Below are positions 10,341 to 19,346 of a stretch of 64,000 bases of DNA, piece by piece. The notes below the pieces were generated by a model that saw only the letters and a program-made list of their open reading frames with translations, made no database searches and was not told where the DNA came from. The stretch is taken from positions 113,185-177,184 of the forward strand of contig NZ_JABJXS010000008.1 of NCBI RefSeq assembly GCF_013155275.1, given 5' to 3'. This DNA is from Brenneria sp. hezel4-2-4 (lineage in GTDB: Bacteria; Pseudomonadota; Gammaproteobacteria; Enterobacterales; Enterobacteriaceae). Numbering within the stretch: the first letter of the stretch is position 1; the number at the start of each line of letters is the position of its first letter. A program made the translations under genes and the position numbers.

Positions 10341-11363
10341 TTAGAAGATTTTTTTGATAAAATACATCATATAACTTTTTAAGCCCGCGACTATTTTCCC
10401 CGAGTGAAATTGGTGTTTCGCACAGTAGCGAAACTGGCTAGCAGATTTTGCACCAAGTAATTTTGAATTTGACCATGGTGAGTGGTTTTTAGCCTGAATG
10501 AAATATTTGGTACAATGATATTCACTGGACCATTTATGCCAAGGTTTTGTTGGTCCAATATAATGTATGAAAACAGTATTATCTACTATTGTATTGGCAT
10601 ATTCTTTATTTTTTTTAGTTTTCAACTCATAATTAATACTGAATTGTGCATTGTATTTTTTACTAATAAATATGACTTTTTTGACAAAAAGCATATTAAG
10701 TATATCTTGGTCAAGAAATGATATTTTTTCTTTTACTTCTTCCTTTGCTAATAAATTCATGGCTTTTTTGCTAATATCTTCTTCTGCCCAGCGGTATATA
10801 TTGATAAGTAAAAAGCCAGCATTGAAATAACCATTTTTTATCTGTTCATCTTTCAGGGCAATAGATCGTTTTTCCCACCAATCTTTTTCACCTTCCGTAA
10901 CTACGGCAGCCATAGTATTACTTAAGTCAAGAGTTAATAACTCTACCAGACTACCCTTACAGATAATGTCTGCATCAAGATAGAGTAGCTTCTCTATCTC
11001 ATTATAGAAATAATCAGCAATAACGAATCGGAAATAAGTTGCATAGGACCAGTTTTTGGTGCTGGGTAAATCCTTTAATTCTTCACAATTTACGATATAT
11101 ACTATTATCTTTGTATTGTAATCTACAGAAAGTTTTTTGAAATCAATAAGATCATTATCTTCAAAATAGTCAGTAAAAATATGAAAGGTAAAATCAATAT
11201 CTTTGTTGTTGAGTAATATTGAAGTAATGGATATTCCACATCCAAATAGGAAATTTTTATCAATTCCATATGCAATGTTTAATTCTTTATTATTTTCTGG
11301 ATTTTTATTCTTCTTATTTAATATTATTTTTTTTGTGATAACATCGTTTTTATTAAAATACAT
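10341..11363 (-). CDS. waaO: family 8 LPS glycosyltransferase, WaaO/WaaI-like
   Basis: A 340-residue GT8 enzyme, predicted alpha-1,3-glucosyl- or galactosyltransferase of the outer core. NIAYGIDKNFLFGCGISITSILLNN is followed by FTDYF, the DXD motif in LLYLDADIICKG (130-132), GYFNAGFLLIN and IHYIGPTKPWHKW. It is closer to E. coli WaaO than its downstream neighbour is. The gene is markedly AT- and Lys/Asn-rich. It lies 35 bp downstream of waaB and 19 bp upstream of the next GT8 gene. Confidence 0.8.
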   Translation of the reverse strand: MYFNKNDVITKKIILNKKNKNPENNKELNIAYGIDKNFLFGCGISITSILLNNKDIDFTFHIFTDYFEDNDLIDFKKLSVDYNTKIIVYIVNCEELKDLPSTKNWSYATYFRFVIADYFYNEIEKLLYLDADIICKGSLVELLTLDLSNTMAAVVTEGEKDWWEKRSIALKDEQIKNGYFNAGFLLINIYRWAEEDISKKAMNLLAKEEVKEKISFLDQDILNMLFVKKVIFISKKYNAQFSINYELKTKKNKEYANTIVDNTVFIHYIGPTKPWHKWSSEYHCTKYFIQAKNHSPWSNSKLLGAKSASQFRYCAKHQFHSGKIVAGLKSYMMYFIKKIF

Positions 11364-11398
11364 AATGTTCTCAATGAAAGGTTATGTTATCAAAATGA

Positions 11399-12481
11399 TT
11401 ATAGATTAATCATTTTGTGTAGATTTGTTTTGAGATCTTTATAATATTCTGCATCGTAAAAATGGCTTATTGATAATTTAATGCTCTGGGATGATGGTAG
11501 CGGTTCTTTATCGACAATACTGTTCATGATCGACTGTAATTTGCTCAAATCATATGGGGGATACAATCTGCCGTTAATGCCGTTTTTTATAATATCTGCT
11601 GGCCCTGATGGGCAGTCTGAACTGATGCAATAGATACCGTAAGACATGGCTTCCGCAAGAACCATTCCGAATCCTTCAAAGGAGGATGTTAAGAGTAAGG
11701 AACTAACTGTTTTAATCTCGGTTCTAATATATTCCCATGGATTTGCCTGCCAGCCATGCCAATGGATATGCTGACTGATCCCTAACTGCTGTGCATAAGC
11801 CTGACATATTTTCAGATCTGAGCCATCGCCTACGGCATGGAATACCCAATCGCCTTCAAGCCTAGAGAGCGTATCCAATAAGTCCTTGAGCCGTTTTTGG
11901 CCTTCGAACTTGATTCTGCCAACATATAAGAAAGAGGCTGGCTGTGTAGATTCAGGTCGGGGAATGACTATCTCTGTTGGCGTCACTGGGTTAAATATCG
12001 TATAGATCTTCTCTGCCGGCACACCACGATTGACTAACTGTTGTTGAATGCCAGAACTGATAGCCAAATGATAATCCGCTTCCAGTACACGTTCGGAGTA
12101 TTTTTTATGATCGAGAGAATAATGGATCCATGAAATCAGCCGAATATTTCTGTTGCTGTATTTTATCGCTCTGGCTGCAATCAGGCAGGAGGGCGAATCA
12201 AAAGCGATGATGATATCAGGATTATTTTTCTCAATATAACGACTGAGAGCATAAATGTGTTTAAGTCGTCTGAAAAATGAAATCTTAATCCCGGATCTGG
12301 AATAAACAGCTTTCTTCCCAGCCAGCCAGCTTTTATCCATTCTATCGTCACGACAAAGGAAATAGAGAGTATAGTGATGTCTGGTTGCAGGATCATCTGT
12401 TAGAAAACCGGTTACTTTTTGTATCACAGTTTCAATGCCGCCAAATCCGGATACCGCTTCACCAACAAAAAGTATATTCAT
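11399..12481 (-). CDS. waaB: LPS 1,6-galactosyltransferase, WaaB family (GT4)
   Basis: A 360-residue GT4 enzyme resembling E. coli WaaB, which adds a galactose branch to the first outer-core glucose. Matching blocks are NILFVGEAVSGFGGIETVI at the N-terminus, the SLDHKKYSE segment, FLYVGRIKFEGQKRLKDL and the donor motif SSFEGFGMVLAEAMSYG. It sits between waaP and waaO as in E. coli, but without waaS between waaP and waaB. GC content falls from waaP into this gene. Confidence 0.85.
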   Translation of the reverse strand: MNILFVGEAVSGFGGIETVIQKVTGFLTDDPATRHHYTLYFLCRDDRMDKSWLAGKKAVYSRSGIKISFFRRLKHIYALSRYIEKNNPDIIIAFDSPSCLIAARAIKYSNRNIRLISWIHYSLDHKKYSERVLEADYHLAISSGIQQQLVNRGVPAEKIYTIFNPVTPTEIVIPRPESTQPASFLYVGRIKFEGQKRLKDLLDTLSRLEGDWVFHAVGDGSDLKICQAYAQQLGISQHIHWHGWQANPWEYIRTEIKTVSSLLLTSSFEGFGMVLAEAMSYGIYCISSDCPSGPADIIKNGINGRLYPPYDLSKLQSIMNSIVDKEPLPSSQSIKLSISHFYDAEYYKDLKTNLHKMINL

Positions 12482-12503
12482 ATTGATTCGATCGTATTGT
12501 GCA

Positions 12504-13301
12504 TTATAGTGATTTACGTTCAGTTCTGCTTTTTATCTTATCAGCTTTAATTTCTGCTTCGCTAAGCAGATTTTTTTCACTGTCTAATATCGTTTTCAAT
12601 GGCTGATTAAAATAAATTTTTAAAAAATAAAAAATATCCGTTTGGGTTAAGCCGATAGTGAGCGACGAAAAATACAAACCGATAAGATCTTTATTACGCC
12701 AGCGCAATGGCACTTTTTTTCTAAGCTGCGCACGATGTAAATCAATTACCGATATTTTCAGCTTGCTGCTGTCCGGATTATACGGTAGATGCAGCAGGAA
12801 ATGGCAGATATAACAATCCCGGTGGTTGATCCCGCTGGCGTGCATGCCGCGCACCATTTCCGCGACCCGACGGATGAGCCGCCTCTTTTCCTTAAATGTC
12901 GGACGATTTTTCGCCCAGGTTGCGCAGTAGTCTTCCAGGCTAATCGCCGGGTTAAGATCTTCCGTAATGATAAAGGAATGGCGGCGCAACGGATTTAAAC
13001 CGCGTTGCCCGAATCCCACTCCTCGCATGGTATCGACGCCCTGCTTGGACAAACGGTGGATTGCATTCCATTCGCGATCGGCGCCTAACACCGGCAGCCT
13101 GAGTGAGATCAGGTTTTTCAGCACTTCTTTTAGCGTGGTGCCGCGGTGTATTTTTATAAAATAGGACTGCTTGCCCACAGTAAAACGCAACGTCCGGCGG
13201 CTTTCCAGCGCGCGGAATATATCGCCGTCGAGTTTATCGACCTCTTCAAACGGGTTTTTATTTTGCCATAATGATGCGAAAGGTTCTTTTAGCTCAATCA
13301 T
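12504..13301 (-). CDS. waaP: LPS core heptose I kinase
   Basis: WaaP phosphorylates heptose I of the inner core with ATP. The modification supports outer-membrane barrier function and is a prerequisite for later core decorations. It has 265 residues with a kinase-like fold; the catalytic loop [11 protein letters not shown] carries Asp162 at the family's catalytic position, followed by the metal-site region [14 protein letters not shown]. The ATG overlaps the waaG stop (4-bp ATGA type), so the two are translationally coupled. Confidence 0.95.
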   Translation of the reverse strand: MIELKEPFASLWQNKNPFEEVDKLDGDIFRALESRRTLRFTVGKQSYFIKIHRGTTLKEVLKNLISLRLPVLGADREWNAIHRLSKQGVDTMRGVGFGQRGLNPLRRHSFIITEDLNPAISLEDYCATWAKNRPTFKEKRRLIRRVAEMVRGMHASGINHRDCYICHFLLHLPYNPDSSKLKISVIDLHRAQLRKKVPLRWRNKDLIGLYFSSLTIGLTQTDIFYFLKIYFNQPLKTILDSEKNLLSEAEIKADKIKSRTERKSL

Positions 13302-14419
13302 GATGGATCACCCGTTATCAACGCTGCGGCTTTCTCCGGCAAACTGTATAGATCTGCGGTATCGGCAAAATGGCGCGCATTGGCGGCCCATTGCGTACGC
13401 TCTTCCGTCTGGCTTAGCGCGTGGTGTAATACGGCATTTAATTCATTCTGACGGTAAGGTTCTTCGATAACGGCCCCGGCATTTGCCCGATCAATATAAA
13501 AAGCGTAGCCGCACACATCGGTCACAATGACCGGCAAACCCGCGGTCAGTGCTTCAAGTAGCACGATGCCAGCCGCTTCCTGATGCGCAGGGTGAATCAG
13601 TAAATCGGCCGCCGCCATAAAATCAGGAATATCGTTACGGCCTGAAAAGAAACGTACCTGAGCGCTGATTCCCAGACGCGAGGCGATTTTTTGATAACGG
13701 CCGGGTTTATCTTGCCCGACAACCAGATAAATCGTCTGTTTTCTCTGTGTTTCCGGCAGGCTGGCAATCGCATATAAACTTCGTTCAACGCCTTTACGAT
13801 AGAAATCCGAGCCAACCTGCAAAACCACCAGACTATGCTGCGGGATCTGTTGCTCTTGTCTGAATCGTGTTCTGACCTGTGCCGCATCCGGACGATATTT
13901 ACGATCGGGAGAAATACCCGGTGGTAAAATGACGAATCGCTCATCCTGTGTGCCGTAATGTTTTTTGAAGTCGTCAATCTGGCGGTGAGTGAGCATCAGC
14001 ATTTTAGTGCGGCTATCACGCTCAAAAACGGCCTTTTCAAAAGCGGCATAATGTCGGTAACGCGACGTTAAGCGATAAAGAAAACCTTTCTCCTGCGCCA
14101 CTTTTTCGGCATAGCAAACATCGGCGGCATAATAGAAATCCAACCCCGGCATTTTATTAAAACCGACTATCCGGTCTACCGGGTGTTGTTGCATATGTTG
14201 TTGTATCCACTGATAATATTCTTTATTGCGTGCGTGATTGGTGTGTTTCCGAACCGGAACCTGAATCAGTTCGAAATTATCAATCTGCGAACCTTCCCAT
14301 GATTGGACGTATACGCGAATATGATGTCCGCGAGCCTGGCAGGCCTGAGCGATGCGTAAAAAATCTCTCTGTAGCCCACCAAAAGGGAAGTACTTGTACA
14401 AACAGAATGCAATGATCAT
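13298..14419 (-). CDS. waaG: UDP-glucose:(heptosyl)LPS alpha-1,3-glucosyltransferase
   Basis: WaaG adds the first outer-core glucose to heptose II. The 373-residue GT4 protein has a conserved N-terminus [38 protein letters not shown] in the first domain and donor-site residues in [22 protein letters not shown]. It is normal in length and intact. It overlaps waaQ upstream and waaP downstream by 4 bp each, forming a tightly coupled waaQGP block of near-genomic base composition inside an otherwise AT-rich operon. Confidence 0.96.
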   Translation of the reverse strand: MIIAFCLYKYFPFGGLQRDFLRIAQACQARGHHIRVYVQSWEGSQIDNFELIQVPVRKHTNHARNKEYYQWIQQHMQQHPVDRIVGFNKMPGLDFYYAADVCYAEKVAQEKGFLYRLTSRYRHYAAFEKAVFERDSRTKMLMLTHRQIDDFKKHYGTQDERFVILPPGISPDRKYRPDAAQVRTRFRQEQQIPQHSLVVLQVGSDFYRKGVERSLYAIASLPETQRKQTIYLVVGQDKPGRYQKIASRLGISAQVRFFSGRNDIPDFMAAADLLIHPAHQEAAGIVLLEALTAGLPVIVTDVCGYAFYIDRANAGAVIEEPYRQNELNAVLHHALSQTEERTQWAANARHFADTADLYSLPEKAAALITGDPS

Positions 14420-15495
14420 TGTCGTGTCCCAGATTGGGATGCCTGCCTAGTTTTAGACAGCATAGTCAGTGCTGCCTCAATGACATCTGTTGCCGGAATA
14501 CAAGACAGATATTTATGCTGCCTGTCTATTCCGCTGCGTTGGGGCATCGTCTGGTAATCTCCAGCCCAGATAACGATTTTATTCTCACTCCAGGGGCGCC
14601 AGAATAGATGATCCGTTGCGCCGAACAGACATACTATCGGCGTCTCCAACGCGGCAGCCATGTGCATGGGAGCGGAATCGACACCGATAAAGAGTTCCGC
14701 GTGATCTATTAATGCGGCTAACTGAGGAAATGTCGTTTTGCCCGCAAAATCCGTTATCGGTGGTGATTTACACAGCGCTGAAATAGCATTAATACATTGT
14801 TGATCTTCTTCGCTGGGGCCGGACGTTAAAATAACATTCAATCCGTTTGACTGAATGTTATCGATAACGTCAGCAAATTTATCATTATCCCAGCATTTAA
14901 ATATCTGTCGCGCTGTGGGTTGTATAACGATATATTTTTTGTCTGCATTGATAGTTATCAGTTGGTTATGAATCGTTTCCCATTGTTTCTCATCGTAAGC
15001 CATAATGGTGTGCGTATTAATTTTTGATAAATGCAATGCGTTGGCTACCGAAAGATTATGTTCAACAACATGAGAACCTACTGGCCTGACGATTTCATCA
15101 AAGCAAAAGCGCCAGAAAAAGGAATCTCGATGCCTGAATTCCAAACTTATTTTCTTGCGGGCGTTGGCTAGCTTTAGCAATGGGGCTATAAGCCACTGAT
15201 CCGTCAGGTTGATAATCAAATCATAATGGTTGGCTCTTAGTTTGCGAGTCAGATTCGAGAAACTTTTTAGTTTACGCAGTGCCCCTTTCTCTTTTCGCTT
15301 GATACCGTATAATACATTGATATCTTTATTTTCGGACAAAATCGGCATGGTATCTTCGTACAATAATACGTCGATTTGGGCATCCGGATAATTCATTTTC
15401 AGCGTGCTGATAAGCGGGGTGGTGAGTAGCATATCACCATGGAATCTGAGCTTTACAACCAGGATTTTTTGGTAATTTTGATAAACATTATCCAC
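14416..15495 (-). CDS. waaQ: LPS core heptosyltransferase III
   Basis: WaaQ adds the branching heptose III to heptose II from ADP-heptose. It is a 359-residue GT9 protein: ILVVKLRFHGDMLLTTPLIS at the N-terminus, VIQPTARQIFKCWDNDKF at the domain junction, and the donor site FIGVDSAPMHMAAALETPIVCLFG. It starts with GTG behind an AAGGA ribosome site. It is the second gene of the operon headed by the JUMPstart element; in E. coli it is the first, because here a ligase-like gene precedes it. Confidence 0.93.
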   Translation of the reverse strand: MDNVYQNYQKILVVKLRFHGDMLLTTPLISTLKMNYPDAQIDVLLYEDTMPILSENKDINVLYGIKRKEKGALRKLKSFSNLTRKLRANHYDLIINLTDQWLIAPLLKLANARKKISLEFRHRDSFFWRFCFDEIVRPVGSHVVEHNLSVANALHLSKINTHTIMAYDEKQWETIHNQLITINADKKYIVIQPTARQIFKCWDNDKFADVIDNIQSNGLNVILTSGPSEEDQQCINAISALCKSPPITDFAGKTTFPQLAALIDHAELFIGVDSAPMHMAAALETPIVCLFGATDHLFWRPWSENKIVIWAGDYQTMPQRSGIDRQHKYLSCIPATDVIEAALTMLSKTRQASQSGTRQ

Positions 15496-15529
15496 CGTAA
15501 TTCCTTTGTTTATTTCACGTATAACGATT

Positions 15530-16789
15530 TTATTGCAGGACTACTTTATCAAAACTAGTCTGTTCACTTCTTTGGCTTTGGGCCAAGAAAATACTGAGGC
15601 AATAAGTAAGTACCCAAACTATGGTTGTGTTCCTACCGTAAAAAATCACGTCACTTAAGCCATAAATGATCAATGCTAATGAGAGTGATATTATTGCGTA
15701 GTCTCTTATAATAAAAAAAGAAAAATAAATTAGAGAAGCATAAAAAATAAGCAAAGCAGCTCCGCCGAATATTCCTTTTAGAGAGATGGCTTCGATAAAT
15801 TCGTTATGCAAATGAATCTTAGTAAATAGTGATGCGCCCAAAAGGGAGCGATCCTTTTCCGCTTGTTGTTCGATATCAATTGCTCTTGACTCGGCAGATT
15901 GTCCCATTGGCGCATTTAAAAAACTGCTCATCCCGGCTTTATACATAGCAATGCGAGCACCAACTGATGTATTACTATCCGCCTGTTCGTATTTTTTTAA
16001 ATCTGTAAGAAGGTTATTTGCTCTAGTATTTATCGTGTCATAACATAATGCTATACAAGCTATGCTGATTGTTATAAATTTCACGATTAATTTAAAATCT
16101 ATCTTTTTGTTTTTATAAATAAAAGGGCTTAATACTATTATACTTAATAGCGGGTATGCTAATATTGCCGCCCGTGTTCCTGTAAGTATTATAAGAATAA
16201 AAAAAACAAAATAATTTAAAAGAAATAAATTAACTCTTATCTTGATATTACTTATAAAAATAGCTTGTGATATAAGAATTCCGATAAACGTTATCATATA
16301 TGCAGAACTCGTCGCTATACCGTCAGATAGTGTAAATCTTTCATCGTATCGTGAGAAATAAAAATATATTAATAGTATGATGGGTGTTACATATATGCCA
16401 ATAATTGATGGTTTTGATTCTTTATATTTCAGGGGAGATAATACTGTAATGAAAATAAATACTGACCCTATTAGTAATATTTTCTCTATATTGTGATAGG
16501 AATGATAGATGCCTATCATTTCACTGTCATCTGTTTTATATATTAATCCCCAAATGAAATTTACTGCACTTAGCAATAGCATGCTGAGTGCGACCATTAT
16601 ATTTTTATTATTTATCTCCTTTGTCTTGAAGACCAGGAATAGAAATATAATAGCAATTATACCTATATTGTTGAATATTTTTACAGATAATCGTGAGTTA
16701 AAAATCATGAAATTTAATGCAATAATAAATCCTATGTAGATGGAAGTAGAAAGTAGATTTTTTCGGATGTTTAATTCAAAGTTTTTCAT
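15530..16789 (-). CDS. second O-antigen ligase-like (Wzy/WaaL superfamily) membrane protein
   Basis: A 419-residue protein of about 10-12 hydrophobic segments with a large periplasmic loop (roughly residues 240-320) containing SVGARIAMYKAG, GQSAESR and the catalytic-type histidine block IHLHNEFIEAISLKG. It is a clear paralogue of WaaL at 17084-18334: the same landmarks recur in the same order, ending with LSDVIFYGR against LSDVILYSR. It is much more AT-rich. It is the first gene after the JUMPstart/ops element and has no recognisable Shine-Dalgarno. It could be a ligase with different O-unit specificity or a Wzy-type polymerase. Confidence 0.82.
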   Translation of the reverse strand: MKNFELNIRKNLLSTSIYIGFIIALNFMIFNSRLSVKIFNNIGIIAIIFLFLVFKTKEINNKNIMVALSMLLLSAVNFIWGLIYKTDDSEMIGIYHSYHNIEKILLIGSVFIFITVLSPLKYKESKPSIIGIYVTPIILLIYFYFSRYDERFTLSDGIATSSAYMITFIGILISQAIFISNIKIRVNLFLLNYFVFFILIILTGTRAAILAYPLLSIIVLSPFIYKNKKIDFKLIVKFITISIACIALCYDTINTRANNLLTDLKKYEQADSNTSVGARIAMYKAGMSSFLNAPMGQSAESRAIDIEQQAEKDRSLLGASLFTKIHLHNEFIEAISLKGIFGGAALLIFYASLIYFSFFIIRDYAIISLSLALIIYGLSDVIFYGRNTTIVWVLTYCLSIFLAQSQRSEQTSFDKVVLQ

Positions 16790-16926
16790 GTTTAATTTTA
16801 TATTAAGTTTGTTTTTTGGTGTGTGTATAAATGAGAATCTGTTCTTTAAGTAATAAGATTGATATACCTAAATGAAAATAATAAAAGCTACGACTTTGCT
16901 CAAAAATGGACGTTTTGCAAACAAAC
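16790..16926 (-). promoter_or_regulatory. AT-rich leader between ops and the first gene of the outer-core operon
   Basis: 137 bp of transcribed leader with no open frame on the sense strand worth calling and no purine-rich ribosome site before the ATG at 16789. Base composition changes sharply near 16885, from GC-rich upstream to AT-rich downstream. That point probably marks the edge of imported DNA. Confidence 0.5.
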
Positions 16927-16965
16927 CACGCTACCGCCCCTGGCTCGACAGCTACCAGTGGACTG
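16927..16965 (-). promoter_or_regulatory. JUMPstart sequence with ops element (RfaH recruitment site)
   Basis: Read on the minus strand, 16965-16927 matches the 39-bp JUMPstart consensus at nearly all positions, including the CTGGTAGCTGT core, and ends in the 12-bp ops element GGCGGTAGCGTG (16938-16927). In E. coli, ops pauses RNA polymerase and loads RfaH, which suppresses termination and recruits ribosomes in waa, O-antigen and capsule operons. The site lies 138 bp upstream of the ligase-like gene and governs the seven or more genes down to the GT25 gene. Confidence 0.93.
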
Positions 16966-17083
16966 AGATGACCGATCGGGCGGCACAGCGGTTTGCGGTG
17001 CGCCATTTTAGCCTGCCATGGTACTAAAACCCAGCTCCCTGTCACAGCGATAATTGCCTATATCACGATGTTATATGTGGTTA

Positions 17084-18334
17084 TTACTTAAGCCATCTGC
17101 CGGTCAATGTGGTGCCGAGGCAAAAGGTCAGCAGCCAGGCGATTAGCATATCGCGAGAGTACAAAATAACATCGCTCAAACCGTACATGAGTAGCGCAAA
17201 AATCATGGCTGCCAACAGATGGCTTCTGAGTATAAAGACGGAAAAATAGATCAATGCGGCATAGAGCATCAGCAGGATAAAAGCGCCGGGCAACCCTTTA
17301 AGAGAAAAGGCATCGATCGCTTCATTATGGAGATGCACGTTCAGGAATCCTACGGCGCCCGCCAATCCGGGATCCTGTTCCGCCAACTGAACAATACGCA
17401 CTGAACGCTGTTCCGCCGATTGGCCGAACAACGCGTCTTCGCCGACCTGTACGCCGGCCTGGTACATGGCCAGGCGGGCGCCGACTGACGTTTTGCTGTT
17501 GTTCATACTGTAATTGCGGATATCGTTAATCAGATCGTTGGTGCGCTGATGGATCGTCTCCTGGAAGAGAAACGAGCACAGCAGAACAGTGATAACCGAA
17601 CCCGCAAAGGCTTTGATAAATAAACGCCTATTGTGTCTGACTTCTGATAATAAAATCGTGGCGCCGACAATCGGATAAACAAATATTGCCGCCCGCGTTT
17701 CCGTGAGCAGAATGGCGATGGTCATCAACAGAAAATGAGCCAGATAAAGGTAATACTTGTAGGGTGTACTGAGCGTTAATATCGCCTGGGCGCTCAGCGC
17801 GCCGATAAAGGTAAGGAAATAGGCCGCGCTGGTTGCCGGGCCGAATACCAGCCCGATACGGTGCACACCGCTAAATAAGGACTGATAAAAGGCATAGCCC
17901 AGCGTCAGAGCGCAGATCGCCAGGATGCAGGGAAGCTGAAATTTTTGCTTCTCCCGGGCGATATGCAACGTCGTTAGTAGGATGAATGCCCCCAGAATAC
18001 AGGCGTGGGCGGAGGTTTCATAGGCGTTGTAGACTGCGGAAAAGGCGGTGTCCGGCTGATAATATTGATGATACCAGACAAGATTGGTCAGGCCGAGGAG
18101 CAACAAACACAGCGGGATCGTCAGAAGTCGTTTGGTCGCCGCGATGGTTTTCAGGTGCGTCATCACGTAAAAAACGGAAAGCGAACCGGTCAGGTAGAAA
18201 ACCCAACCGGCGACGATGGTACTGAATGGCATAATACAGAGCGTCAGTAAACAGCCGGGGAAAATAAGATTAAGGGCGAGGGCCGCGCTTATGCCGGAAG
18301 ATCTTGTCAGATCATATCCTAAGTTATTGATCAT
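17084..18334 (-). CDS. waaL: O-antigen ligase
   Basis: WaaL joins undecaprenyl-linked O antigen to the lipid A-core at the periplasmic face of the inner membrane. It has 416 residues with about 11-12 membrane segments. The large periplasmic loop carries [19 protein letters not shown] and [16 protein letters not shown] (conserved His). It directly follows waaC, the E. coli rfaD-waaF-waaC-waaL order, and has base composition close to the backbone. It is therefore the resident ligase; the AT-rich paralogue at 15530-16789 looks like an added copy. Confidence 0.88.
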   Translation of the reverse strand: MINNLGYDLTRSSGISAALALNLIFPGCLLTLCIMPFSTIVAGWVFYLTGSLSVFYVMTHLKTIAATKRLLTIPLCLLLLGLTNLVWYHQYYQPDTAFSAVYNAYETSAHACILGAFILLTTLHIAREKQKFQLPCILAICALTLGYAFYQSLFSGVHRIGLVFGPATSAAYFLTFIGALSAQAILTLSTPYKYYLYLAHFLLMTIAILLTETRAAIFVYPIVGATILLSEVRHNRRLFIKAFAGSVITVLLCSFLFQETIHQRTNDLINDIRNYSMNNSKTSVGARLAMYQAGVQVGEDALFGQSAEQRSVRIVQLAEQDPGLAGAVGFLNVHLHNEAIDAFSLKGLPGAFILLMLYAALIYFSVFILRSHLLAAMIFALLMYGLSDVILYSRDMLIAWLLTFCLGTTLTGRWLK

Positions 18335-18362
18335 CTATTTATTCAACGTGGGGAGAGCGGGA

Positions 18363-19346
18363 TTACTCGCCTGATGGAGTTAATTCTATCATTTGATCCA
18401 GCTTTTGGCGGACTTCCCCGGCCGTAATTGTACTCATCTGCCGATTTTCAGACATTTCCACTGCCTGATTCAGCCCATAACCGCCAATCAATCCCGGATC
18501 GGTCGGGCCATACAGGGTGATATTCGGACGATCCAGCGCCGCGGTTAAATGGCTTAAGCCCGTATCGACGGAAACCACCGCTTTTGCTCCGGCCAGCACC
18601 TCGGCGACCTGTTGCAGCGTAAGACGAGGTAAAACGTCGACGTGCGCAAACCCTTGCGCCAGACGCAGAGCGCGCTGGCGTTCATGCTCCGCGCCCCAGG
18701 GAAGCTTGATCCGGAGTCCGCTGGATTGCAGTAGGGAAATCAGCTCGCGCCAGTGAGATTCCGGCCAGTGTTTTTCATCCCGGGTAGTAGCATGAAGAAA
18801 GACCAAATATTGATTGGCATCGGCCGGTAGCTGGGAAAGAAAGCGCTGAGCGATGGCATAATCGCCGCGCTCGGCGGGTTTCTTGTAGCCAAGGCTGGCG
18901 GCGAACAGTTCGCGCACGCGTTCTACGGCATGTTGCCGACGGCTGACGGGATGGCGGTAGTTATAGAACCCGCTCGCCAGGGGTTCCCGCGCGCTTTTAC
19001 AGTCGAGACCGTGCTTTTTGCCTCGGGCAAGGCGGGTGACCAGCGCGGCGCTTTTAATTAACCCCTGGGCATCGATCACCGCATCATAATGATATTCACG
19101 TAGTTGCCGCTTAAAATCTTTGCGTTCCTGACGTGTCTGGGCGCTGAACCAGCTTTTTCTCCAGCGCCGGATAGCCACCGGGATCACGCGGGATACGGCC
19201 GGGTGCCAACCGGGGATCTGGGCAAAGCCCTCTTCCACCACCCAGTCGAAGGTTATGCCGGGCAGGGCCAGCATGGCGTCGGTTAACGCGGGTAACGTAT
19301 GCAGCACATCGCCCATTGAGGATGTTTTGATAATCAGCACCCTCAT
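18363..19346 (-). CDS. waaC: LPS heptosyltransferase I
   Basis: WaaC transfers the first heptose to Kdo. It is a 327-residue GT9 protein: MRVLIIKTSSMGDVLHTLPAL at the N-terminus (Asp13 region), the acceptor-domain stretch VIDAQGLIKSA, and the donor site AVVSVDTGLSHLTAALDRPNITLYGPTDP. The ATG overlaps the waaF stop by 4 bp. Third gene of hldD-waaF-waaC-waaL. Confidence 0.97.
   Translation of the reverse strand: MRVLIIKTSSMGDVLHTLPALTDAMLALPGITFDWVVEEGFAQIPGWHPAVSRVIPVAIRRWRKSWFSAQTRQERKDFKRQLREYHYDAVIDAQGLIKSAALVTRLARGKKHGLDCKSAREPLASGFYNYRHPVSRRQHAVERVRELFAASLGYKKPAERGDYAIAQRFLSQLPADANQYLVFLHATTRDEKHWPESHWRELISLLQSSGLRIKLPWGAEHERQRALRLAQGFAHVDVLPRLTLQQVAEVLAGAKAVVSVDTGLSHLTAALDRPNITLYGPTDPGLIGGYGLNQAVEMSENRQMSTITAGEVRQKLDQMIELTPSGE

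Noticed and set aside
16872..17027. 51-codon plus-strand frame (MKIIKATTLL...FSLPWY) between the two ligase genes
   Set aside because: It runs straight through the JUMPstart/ops element in antisense; its apparent protein-like composition comes from that conserved DNA signal, so I do not call a gene.
16803..17045. 80-codon minus-strand frame between the ligase genes
   Set aside because: Covers the JUMPstart and leader, with no recognisable protein features; treated as untranslated leader.
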